Assembly (NCBI GenBank): GCA_027348385.1
Contig: DAIEPO010000004.1
Span: 1 to 36,877, forward strand
From: a bacterium
GTDB taxonomy: Bacteria > Patescibacteriota > Doudnabacteria > UBA920 > VMFF01
Direction: 5' to 3'
Length of the DNA stretch: 36,877 nucleotides
The translations under genes and the position numbers were made by a program. Below are positions 23,503 to 30,513 of the stretch, in pieces. Within the stretch, counting starts at the first letter, position 1; the number at the start of each line of letters is the position of its first letter. The notes under the pieces were generated by a model. It saw only the letters and a program-made list of their open reading frames with translations, made no database searches and was not told the DNA's origin.

Positions 23503-24555
23503 GTGAGATTCATTCAGTGGTGCCTCGTTGTTGTTTTGAGCGCTGCCGTTACATTGGTGGCCTCAGGACAACAGGCGCGTTACGAACGTGGCAAGGACAG
23601 CTTCGTGTTGTCACTGCCGCGCTTTACAAGCGCCGCCGAGCAGGACACGATCATGCGTTTTGTCGGGCTTGATAACGAGCTCGCAACGCGGATCGCTTGT
23701 ACCAAGGATTCAGTCGTTGCTGCGCTGGTCTCGAAGAACAGCACTGCAACTTCCGTCCTTGCATCACTCAGGGCGTTGCCTGAGGTGCGCGACTGCCGGC
23801 TGAAGCTGGTCGGGAGCGTAAGACCCCAGGTCTTCATCCTCGAGGGACAGGAGAACGCGCAGGGTTACACCGATATTTCATCGAAGGTGTTCCTAACCAA
23901 CGTTTCGCCCGTCATTGCGACTGGGTGCGACTCGGCGAACTACAAGGTTTGCTTCGCGACTCATGCTGCCACGGACACGGTTTTCCAAAACCGGATTCGG
24001 AAGGTAGCACTCGGCAACACAGACAAGGCTCTGGAATACCTCAAGAGCTGGGATACTTCGCACGTGTCGCTCGTTCGCACGAACGATCGGCTCGTTGACG
24101 AAGATCTTGGGCTGCGAGGAGTTCGCCGGATGGTACGAGTTCGTGGGGATGTGACGACTGTCCACGTTGTCTATGATGACGGGGGATCAATCGATCTCAA
24201 GATGACTTGCGGTAACCCGGGAAGGCAAGCTCAACACGTGGTCTACTCCGTCAAGATTGAGGAGCCGACACCGACGTTGCGCCAACAGGTGATGTACCCG
24301 CCGCCGGAAAAGAAGGAGCCGTGCAACTGCCCGCCTCCGAAAGTTATTAAGGTCAAGCAACCCATCGCTTGCTTTAGCAGCTTCTGGAGCTTCAGCTTCA
24401 CCAAGCTCAACAAGGTCGGCGGGCTTCAGTGCCTGCTCTTTGCGGGGCTGACCTGGGGAGGCATCGAGCTTTCCAAGGGACATCCAGCCCAAGCTGAATC
24501 ATCCAAGAGCGGTGGACCGCCGCAGGGACCTCCCGGGGTTCCCAGAGGACCATGA
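23503..24555 (+). CDS. Secreted protein of unknown function inside the GC-rich island
   Basis: A 350-residue predicted exported protein. It starts with GTG, 4 bases after GGAGG (23494-23498), one of the strongest ribosome-binding sites in the window. A signal peptide is clear (about 1-22, WCLVVVLSAAVTLVASG). Residues about 28-250 contain several cysteines (for example IACTKD, VRDCRL, TGCDSANYKVCF, LKMTCGNPG) that could form disulphides. Then comes a proline-rich stretch with PPPEKKEPCNCPPPK (about 265-280), a hydrophobic segment near 300-320, and a Gly/Pro tail (SGGPPQGPPGVPRGP). I recognise no family. Codon use is GC-rich and differs from all neighbours. Confidence 0.72.
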   Translation: MRFIQWCLVVVLSAAVTLVASGQQARYERGKDSFVLSLPRFTSAAEQDTIMRFVGLDNELATRIACTKDSVVAALVSKNSTATSVLASLRALPEVRDCRLKLVGSVRPQVFILEGQENAQGYTDISSKVFLTNVSPVIATGCDSANYKVCFATHAATDTVFQNRIRKVALGNTDKALEYLKSWDTSHVSLVRTNDRLVDEDLGLRGVRRMVRVRGDVTTVHVVYDDGGSIDLKMTCGNPGRQAQHVVYSVKIEEPTPTLRQQVMYPPPEKKEPCNCPPPKVIKVKQPIACFSSFWSFSFTKLNKVGGLQCLLFAGLTWGGIELSKGHPAQAESSKSGGPPQGPPGVPRGP

Positions 24556-24569
24556 CATCTCACGTATAC

Positions 24570-24587
24570 GAGGGCCCGGAAGCCCTC
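24570..24587 (+). terminator. Hairpin after the island gene, possible terminator
   Basis: GAGGGC (24570-24575), loop CCGGAA, GCCCTC (24582-24587): six perfect, mostly G-C, pairs, 15 bases after the stop. No T-run follows, so it may be only a 3' stabilising hairpin. Confidence 0.4.
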
Positions 24588-24590
24588 TAA

Positions 24591-24647
24591 CAAGGTGGGG
24601 GTGTGCAGGTCAAGCATTCGCTTGTCTGTACGCCCCTCACCACCTTG
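24591..24647 (+). repeat. Long imperfect inverted repeat at the right edge of the island
   Basis: CAAGGTGG (24591-24598) pairs with CCACCTTG (24640-24647). Inside, GGGGTGTGCAG with a following TCAAGC pairs with GCTTG and CTGTACGCCCC, allowing two G-U pairs, a one-base bulge and a few unpaired bases. Together they form one hairpin of about 57 bases. The island composition ends here. Confidence 0.6.
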
Positions 24648-24656
24648 AAACTTTAA

Positions 24657-24708
24657 CTGGTGAAATTAGTAAGCTCTTAACTTCCTAATTTTACTAGTGA
24701 AAGCTAGT
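24657..24708 (+). promoter_or_regulatory. Structured leader of the surface-repeat gene with two competing hairpins
   Basis: CTGGTGAAATTAG (24657-24669) pairs over its full 13 bases with CTAATTTTACTAG (24685-24697), counting two G-U pairs, with a 15-base loop. The last ACTAG of that stem (24693-24697) can instead pair with CTAGT (24704-24708) around TGAAAG. The two folds exclude each other. They lie 31-83 bases before the ATG of the surface protein, so they may control its expression. No matching riboswitch class is recognised. Confidence 0.5.
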
Positions 24709-24739
24709 AGTTAATCGAGAATTAAGATTAGGGACACAT

Positions 24740-27700
24740 ATGACAAAATTAATAGGAGTTATAAAGTCTAGATACTTCGTAGCAGCAGTGGTTGTACTTG
24801 CTGTTGCAGTTTTTGGATTTGCAAAGGTCTACAAACAGGCACAAGCAGATATTGCTTGTACTGGATACAACACAAATAGTCCGGCATTAAACATCTGGCC
24901 ACTAACATGGTCTGGTGAAGCTTGTCATGACTATGCATTGGTCGATGCAAAAAATTTAAATGGCGGACGTTATGCGCTTTCTCAAGCAGAACATGATGCA
25001 GGGTTTTTCGTAAATCCTGGTGATCGTGTGCGTGTCAGCGTATATTTCCACAATGGTGCTAATCAAGCTCCAGCATCTGACCCTTATGCAAACATTGCAA
25101 GAAATGTAACTGCTTTCAGCTATTACGATACAAACTTAGGTACATCTCACGCTGTTAATGGTGCTTTGATGTCTTCAAATGCAGGCGTTGCAAGTAGCTC
25201 CAATCATGGTGGCGATGTAACTGTAAAAAGCAATATTCCAACAACCTTGTCATATGTTCCTCAATCTACACAAATGTGTGTCAGCCAAGCATATATCCAA
25301 GCAACACACATCTCGGCTAATACTAGCTCAAGCAATGTTTGTGGTTATACCTTTGATAATCAGCCAATGTATTTGGTTAACTTACCAGATGGTATCAGCA
25401 CAAACAGAGGAGTAGATCTCGGCGATCTCCCAGCATGTTTCCCATACGCAGGATTTGTCATTTACACCTTACAAGTTAATGGTGTCGCTGGTCCTGCTCA
25501 AACAAATCTTTCATTAACAAAAACAGTTAGTCTCTCAGGACAAAACTCTTTTTCTAAATCTGTAAACACTAAAAACGGTGATGTTGTTGATTTTAGAGTA
25601 ACAGTTGTAAACAATGGTCCTGGGGTTGCGAATAATATAAACATCAGGGATATTTTGCCTGTTGGTTTAAGCTTGATCTCTGGAACTGGCAGATTAAACG
25701 GAGTTGGCGGTTATGACTCAGTTGTTACAAGTTCAAACGGATATAGTACAGGCATGAATTTACAAACAGGCGCTCAAATGGTTTTTACATTCTCGGCAAC
25801 TGTTAATGTAGCTTCAGGTTCTTTGATAAATAACGCGTCAGCACAGGGCTCAAATACAAATTATACTTCAGATTCAGCAACTGTTAATGTCTCTTCAGGC
25901 ACAGCCAATGCTTGTATCATAGACAGCTTTACAGCAGACAGCTCAACTGTTACTGCGGGTAGTTCAACAATCCTTCGCTTCAGTGCATCAAACGTTGTCT
26001 CTGGTTCAATGTATATCAGCGGTGGACGTTTCAATGGATATTCATTGAACGGACTTTCAAGTATTGATACAGGTACATTGAATACAACTACTACATATAC
26101 AATCACAGCAAATGGCATTGGTGGTTCATGTTCAAGAAGCGTAACGGTTACTGTCAGTGGCACACCTCCTGTTTCAGGAACTGCTTGTGCTATTGATACA
26201 TTCACAGCTAACAATCTCATTGTAAATTCAGGATCCTCAACAACACTTAATTGGACTACATCAAATGTTGGTTCAAATGGGTTGTATCTTTCAGGCGGAA
26301 GATTTAACGGTCAATTAGTTGCTAATAACGGCAGCATTGATACTGGTGCAATTAATGGCACAGTAACATATACACTCTTTGGTAGTGGCACTAATGGTTC
26401 ATGTTCAAGAAGCGTAACGGTTACTGTCAGTGGCACACCTCCTGTTTCAGGAACTGCTTGTACTATTGATACATTGACCGTTGATTCAGCCACAGTAAAT
26501 TCTGGTAGTGCAACAACACTTAATTGGACTACATCAAATGTTGGTTCAAATGGACTATATCTTTCAGGTGGTGGTTTTACAGGTCAACCAGTTGCAAACA
26601 ATGGAAGTATGGTTACTAACCCCTTGTTTAACACAGCAACTTTTACCTTGTTTGGTACAGGAACCAATGGTTCATGTACAAGAAGTATTACCGTGAGTGT
26701 TGCAGGAACACCAGGAACTTCAGGAACAGCATGTTCTATTGATTCATTTTCAGCAGATAGCTTTAATGGTACATACGGAAATTCAACAACTCTTCGCTGG
26801 AGTGCTTCAAATGCAAACAGCTTATATCTTTCAGGCGGAAGATTTAACGGTCAATTAGTTGCCAATGGTGGTAGTATTGATTCCGGGGCCTTGTACGGTT
26901 CAACTACATTCACCTTGTTTGGTAATGGTAATAACGGGTCATGTACTAGAAGTATTTCTTTAGGAACTTCAGGATACTATTACCCACCATATAATTCAGG
27001 AAATACTTACTGCAACATTGATTCTTTTGTGGCTGATTCATACAGCGTCAGTTATGGTTCTTCAACAACTCTTCGCTGGAATGCAAATAGCTCCAACACA
27101 CTTTCAATCTATGGTGGCAGATTTAATGGTCAGTCTGTAAGTGCTTCTGGTTCGATGGATTCAGGTCCTATTACAGGAACCACAACATTTACACTCAGTG
27201 GGTATATTTTTGGTTCCAATTGTAGCAGAAACTTAACAGTTAATGTTTCAACAGGCGCTGTAGCAGGTGCAAGTATTGGTTTAAGCTATTCCAAGAGCGC
27301 CTTTAACAACACCAAGAACATGGATGCAACAACAGTTCTTGCTGAAAAAGAAAATTATATTACCTACACCCTTGTAACAACAAATACAGGTGGTAATACA
27401 GTGTATAATTTTGTAGTAGCTGATGACCTCTCCGGAGTATTAGCGTATGCAGATATAGACGGTAGTGATCAATTGAGCAAAGGATATATTCTTTCAGGAA
27501 ACACCATTTCTTTCCCAGCTCAAACAATCTATGCTAACAGTTCTGTAACAAATACCTTTAAGGTTAGGGTAAAGTATAACCTACCAAGTGCTTCTAATTT
27601 GAGCATGGTAAATACATACGGAAACACTGTTACTGTAAGACTAACTGCGCCCCAAGTTTTGGGTGCAACTTTTGTCGCTCCTAAAACCGGAGCAGGAGCA

Positions 27701-27811
27701 ACCCTTGCGGTTCTCTTTGCAGCTTTAGTAACTTTGCTCTTTGCATATGCAAAAAGAAAAGGAACCTTTAAATCACTCTTAGAGAAAATGCTTAAAGTAA
27801 GGATTGAATAA
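24740..27811 (+). CDS. Large repeat surface protein with sortase-type C-terminal signal
   Basis: A 1023-residue exported protein, probably the substrate of the sortase upstream. An N-terminal signal or anchor (helix about 13-29, possible cleavage after AQA at 36) is followed by a cysteine-containing N-terminal domain (about 37-250) and a DUF11-like beta domain (about 255-390, VVDFRVTVVNNGPG). Five Ig-like repeats of about 91 residues start at C392, C483, C574, C665 and C758. Each has a second cysteine in GSC(S/T)RS or a variant, suggesting one disulphide per repeat. Another DUF11-like domain (about 850-970) precedes APKTG (980-984), a membrane helix and the basic tail KRKGTFKS. It looks like a stalk or adhesin; the ligand is unknown. 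Confidence 0.88.
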   Translation: MTKLIGVIKSRYFVAAVVVLAVAVFGFAKVYKQAQADIACTGYNTNSPALNIWPLTWSGEACHDYALVDAKNLNGGRYALSQAEHDAGFFVNPGDRVRVSVYFHNGANQAPASDPYANIARNVTAFSYYDTNLGTSHAVNGALMSSNAGVASSSNHGGDVTVKSNIPTTLSYVPQSTQMCVSQAYIQATHISANTSSSNVCGYTFDNQPMYLVNLPDGISTNRGVDLGDLPACFPYAGFVIYTLQVNGVAGPAQTNLSLTKTVSLSGQNSFSKSVNTKNGDVVDFRVTVVNNGPGVANNINIRDILPVGLSLISGTGRLNGVGGYDSVVTSSNGYSTGMNLQTGAQMVFTFSATVNVASGSLINNASAQGSNTNYTSDSATVNVSSGTANACIIDSFTADSSTVTAGSSTILRFSASNVVSGSMYISGGRFNGYSLNGLSSIDTGTLNTTTTYTITANGIGGSCSRSVTVTVSGTPPVSGTACAIDTFTANNLIVNSGSSTTLNWTTSNVGSNGLYLSGGRFNGQLVANNGSIDTGAINGTVTYTLFGSGTNGSCSRSVTVTVSGTPPVSGTACTIDTLTVDSATVNSGSATTLNWTTSNVGSNGLYLSGGGFTGQPVANNGSMVTNPLFNTATFTLFGTGTNGSCTRSITVSVAGTPGTSGTACSIDSFSADSFNGTYGNSTTLRWSASNANSLYLSGGRFNGQLVANGGSIDSGALYGSTTFTLFGNGNNGSCTRSISLGTSGYYYPPYNSGNTYCNIDSFVADSYSVSYGSSTTLRWNANSSNTLSIYGGRFNGQSVSASGSMDSGPITGTTTFTLSGYIFGSNCSRNLTVNVSTGAVAGASIGLSYSKSAFNNTKNMDATTVLAEKENYITYTLVTTNTGGNTVYNFVVADDLSGVLAYADIDGSDQLSKGYILSGNTISFPAQTIYANSSVTNTFKVRVKYNLPSASNLSMVNTYGNTVTVRLTAPQVLGATFVAPKTGAGATLAVLFAALVTLLFAYAKRKGTFKSLLEKMLKVRIE
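25904..27260 (+). repeat. Five tandem 273-279-base repeats encoding Ig-like domains
   Basis: The repeats have periods of 273, 273, 273 and 279 bases. Copies 1 and 2 share a 67-base identical run at their ends (26122-26188 and 26395-26461). Copies 2 and 3 share 43 identical bases (26238-26280 and 26511-26553). Copies 2 and 4 share 38 (26285-26322 and 26825-26862). The near-identity points to recent duplication or ongoing recombination. Confidence 0.85.
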
Positions 27812-27823
27812 CAAAAAGATTTT

Positions 27824-27853
27824 AAAACCCGCCTAATTCTGGGCGGGTTTTTT
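27824..27853 (+). terminator. Rho-independent terminator of the surface-repeat gene
   Basis: ACCCGCC (27827-27833) pairs with GGCGGGT around a loop of about 8 bases; an A-run precedes the stem and six T follow it. It begins 13 bases past the stop codon. Confidence 0.92.
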
Positions 27854-27866
27854 GTTATTTCATATT

Positions 27867-27894
27867 TTGAATATACTCCCAGTGATGGTATAAT
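27867..27894 (+). promoter_or_regulatory. Promoter of the glycosyltransferase-protease-polysaccharide group
   Basis: TTGAAT (27867-27872), 16-base spacer, TATAAT (27889-27894). It directly follows the terminator of the surface-repeat gene and lies 43 bases before the next ATG. Confidence 0.65.
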
Positions 27895-27937
27895 GAAGGA
27901 AGTTTTGGAGACTTAAATATAAAAAAAGTAAAATAAA

Positions 27938-28675
27938 ATGAAACTATCAGTAGTAATTCCGGCATATAACGAAGAAAAAAGAATTCCTGCAACATTACAT
28001 GCCATTGATACGTATTTAAAAAAGCAGGAGTTTGAGTATCAAATTATTGTTGTTGTGAATGGAAGCCATGACCAGACCTACGAGGTCGTTAGAGGACTAG
28101 CTGAAAAAGAGATTGCTAATTTAGTAGCAGTTAACCTAGCAAAAGGAGGCAAAGGTTATGCTGTTAAAAAAGGGATCTTAGAATACGCAGATGGTGATGT
28201 AATTATGTTTATGGATGCAGATAACGCTACGCCTATTTCTGAAGTTTCTAAGTTTTTTCAGTATTTTGAAAAAGGTTATGACATAGTTATTGGCTCAAGA
28301 TATTTGGATCCTGACAAAGTAAAAGTACACCAACCTTTCTACAGAATTCTTTTAAGCAGGGCCTCAAACCTTTTGATTCAGATGATGGCAGCTCCGGGAA
28401 TTAAAGATACACAAGTTGGTTTTAAAGCTTTTAACAAAAAAGCTGCAAAGGATATTTTCCGGTTTGTAACTATTAGTCGTTGGGGGTTTGATTTTGAAGT
28501 TTTAAAAATAGGTTTTGATAGAGGGTACAAAATTAAAGAAGTTGCTCTTTCGTGGACAGAACACGGGGGTGGACATGTTCCACTCAAAGCATACCTTGAA
28601 TCATTGCTTGATTTGTTTAAGATAAAGTTTAGATCTTTGCGTGGAGATTATACAAAAGCGTTAAGAGAAAATTAA
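27938..28675 (+). CDS. Family 2 glycosyltransferase, dolichyl/undecaprenyl-phosphate glucosyltransferase-like
   Basis: A 245-residue GT-A fold enzyme. Visible are the nucleotide-binding N-terminus LSVVIPAYNEEKRIPATL, the metal-binding DADNATP near residue 89, GSRYLDP, and QVGFKAFNKKAA with SRWGFDFEVL, the pattern of the polyprenyl-phosphate glycosyltransferases. It has no membrane helices of its own, unlike DPM1/GtrB proteins with C-terminal helices. It probably moves a sugar from a nucleotide donor to a lipid phosphate or glycan at the membrane. It heads the gene group running to the end of the window; the protease gene begins 4 bases after its stop. Confidence 0.87.
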   Translation: MKLSVVIPAYNEEKRIPATLHAIDTYLKKQEFEYQIIVVVNGSHDQTYEVVRGLAEKEIANLVAVNLAKGGKGYAVKKGILEYADGDVIMFMDADNATPISEVSKFFQYFEKGYDIVIGSRYLDPDKVKVHQPFYRILLSRASNLLIQMMAAPGIKDTQVGFKAFNKKAAKDIFRFVTISRWGFDFEVLKIGFDRGYKIKEVALSWTEHGGGHVPLKAYLESLLDLFKIKFRSLRGDYTKALREN

Positions 28676-28679
28676 AACA

Positions 28680-30509
28680 TTGAAAAGAAATATTAAATCA
28701 ATCATTTTAAGCATTATATTAGCAAGCCAGTTTGGCTTTGCTTTTGTTGTCTATGCAGCACCGCTGCAGCAATATGTTGCACAGCTTAACTCTGATTCAA
28801 AAGCACTAGCAAGTATAAGGCCGCAGAATCTAGAGGAGGTTTTTTCTGGATCTGAAAATGCCAAACTTAAAAATACTTTTAGTTTTAAATCCGAATATTC
28901 ATTTAATGAGATACTACAAAAACTTGGATCAAGTTTAATATACTTGCAACAAGACCATGTCTTTAAAACAGATGCAGTTGTTGTAAATGATCCTGGTTTT
29001 AGTACAGATGGCAGCAATGTGGACAGAGAATGGGGTCTGATAAAAGCGAGATTTCCTGAAGCTTGGGAAAAGACCCAAGGTAGCAATAGCGTTGTTGTTG
29101 CAATAATTGATACTGGAGTTGATGCCTTACATGAAGATCTATCCGCAGGACAGATTGCTTCAGGTTATGATTTTTTGAATAAGACAATTATTCCTTTTGG
29201 GATGAACTCTGATGATAATGGACATGGCACACTTGTTGCCGGAGTTATAGCAGCAACTCCAAATAATTTTAGAGGGATTGCTGGCGCAGCTTTTACCGTT
29301 ACATTAATGCCCTTGAAAGCTTTGGATAACACTGGTTCTGGAAATTCTTCGGATGTTGCAGCTGCAATTGTCTGGGCTGCAGATCATGGCGCAAATGTCA
29401 TTAACATGAGTTTAGGTGGGGTTGGTTTTGCCAATGATATTGTTCTTTCAAATGCCATTTCCTATGCTTTTAAAAAGAACGTTGTCATTGTAGCGGCAGT
29501 TGGAAATGATGTTGCTGTAACGGGTGGAGATTTAGACGTTGCTCCTGTTTTTCCTGTATGTAATGACAACGGGGAAAATATGGTTATTGGTGTTGCTGCG
29601 ACTGATGTTTATGATTTTAAAGCTGTTTTTTCTAACTATGGTAAATCCTGTGTTGATGTTACAGCTCCGGGAAAACGTATTCTTTCAACAATAAATTATG
29701 ACCCTAATACAAAGCAACCAACCCCAAGCGCTTATGCTTATGCTTCAGGAACTTCACTCGCAGCGCCACTTGTTTCCGCAGAAGCAGTTTTACTCAAGGC
29801 TTTTAATGCTAATTTGAGCAACAGAGACATTAGAGACAGGATTATACAGTCAGCAACCCCAATAGATTCGCTAAATAGTAACCAATGCAGCAGCAGGTCT
29901 TGTGATGGTTTAATTGGTTTTGGCAGAATTGATGTGATGAATGCTCTTAACCAAGTTATTAACAGAGTTTCTTTAATTGAAGAAGGGGATTTAGTTTCTG
30001 TTTCTGAAACCGGTTTAATATATTACATTTCTGGAGGTCAGCGTCAGAGAGTTTCAGAGAGCATTCTAAAACAGCGTTTTAACAATCAGACACCAAAACA
30101 GGTCAATGAGTATGAGATAGCTAGTTTTGCATCAGGCCCTTGGGCTCTGCCTTTAACTGGTAGCTTAGTTAAAACCATTAATGATCCCACCGTATACTAT
30201 ATTTCCGAAGGGTTGAAACGTCCTGTAACAGCTTCTGTATACGGTCAGATGAAAGTAGATCAGAACACAATCCTTTTTGTTACAACAGAAGAGCTTAATT
30301 CTTGGGTTTCAGGGAAGTTCTTAGCACCAATTGAAGGAACATTAGTGAAAGGAAATAGGTTGCAGACCGTCTATTGGGTAGTGGATGGATCCCTACATCC
30401 GATTAACTATGCTTTTTGGAAAGATCGTGGTTTAGACATTTTCCCAATCCTTTATGTTCCTGAATCAGATCTTCCTAATTATCCAATCGGTGGGGCATAT
30501 ATTAGATAA
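28680..30509 (+). CDS. Secreted subtilisin-like serine protease (S8) with three C-terminal surface repeats
   Basis: A 609-residue exported protease. The start is TTG 28680, the only one that keeps the signal peptide whole (about 1-27, ending VYAAP). A short prodomain-like segment (about 28-110) precedes the S8 domain (about 115-425), with the complete triad D144 (IIDTGVD), H182 (NGHGT) and S357 (SGTSLAAPL) and the oxyanion residue N276. Residues about 434-609 are three copies of the roughly 58-residue repeat (cores GDLVS-YYISGGQRQRV, GSLVK-YYISEGLKRPV, GTLVK-YWVVDGSLHPI). The same repeat occurs in the metalloprotease at 19315 and the next gene. Likely cell-surface or secreted; substrate unknown. 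Confidence 0.92.
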   Translation: MKRNIKSIILSIILASQFGFAFVVYAAPLQQYVAQLNSDSKALASIRPQNLEEVFSGSENAKLKNTFSFKSEYSFNEILQKLGSSLIYLQQDHVFKTDAVVVNDPGFSTDGSNVDREWGLIKARFPEAWEKTQGSNSVVVAIIDTGVDALHEDLSAGQIASGYDFLNKTIIPFGMNSDDNGHGTLVAGVIAATPNNFRGIAGAAFTVTLMPLKALDNTGSGNSSDVAAAIVWAADHGANVINMSLGGVGFANDIVLSNAISYAFKKNVVIVAAVGNDVAVTGGDLDVAPVFPVCNDNGENMVIGVAATDVYDFKAVFSNYGKSCVDVTAPGKRILSTINYDPNTKQPTPSAYAYASGTSLAAPLVSAEAVLLKAFNANLSNRDIRDRIIQSATPIDSLNSNQCSSRSCDGLIGFGRIDVMNALNQVINRVSLIEEGDLVSVSETGLIYYISGGQRQRVSESILKQRFNNQTPKQVNEYEIASFASGPWALPLTGSLVKTINDPTVYYISEGLKRPVTASVYGQMKVDQNTILFVTTEELNSWVSGKFLAPIEGTLVKGNRLQTVYWVVDGSLHPINYAFWKDRGLDIFPILYVPESDLPNYPIGGAYIR

Positions 30510-30513
30510 CTTT

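Larger units (their letters stand above)
23445..24650 (+). other. GC-rich single-gene island of foreign composition
   Basis: From about 23445 to 24650 the base composition changes sharply: 60-base blocks counted by eye at 23941 and 24241 are about 53% and 58% GC, against about 40% and 38% in blocks at 23221 and 25081. The segment holds one gene with a strong GGAGG site, GTG start and TGA stop, all unlike its neighbours. It is bounded by hairpins at 23448-23473 and 24570-24647. I found no transposase, integrase or clear target-site duplication. It may be horizontally acquired, a gene cassette of unknown type, or an assembly join. Confidence 0.7.

Noticed and set aside
23503-24555. The island protein as a lipoprotein processed by Lgt
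   Set aside because: The signal peptide ends in VASGQQ without a lipobox cysteine at the cleavage position.
23580-24617. Several other long open frames on both strands in the GC-rich island
   Set aside because: High GC removes stop codons by chance. Only the 23503 frame has a ribosome site, a signal peptide and a sensible protein composition.
24587-24650. Inverted repeat after a single GC-rich gene, suggesting an integron cassette with an attC site
   Set aside because: The start TCTAAC is similar to an attC end, but the matching GTTRRRY core at the other end is missing and no integrase is seen.
30454-30513. ATG at 30454 as start of the lysozyme-like protein
   Set aside because: It would add 20 residues ahead of a complete signal peptide and overlap the protease gene by 56 bases.
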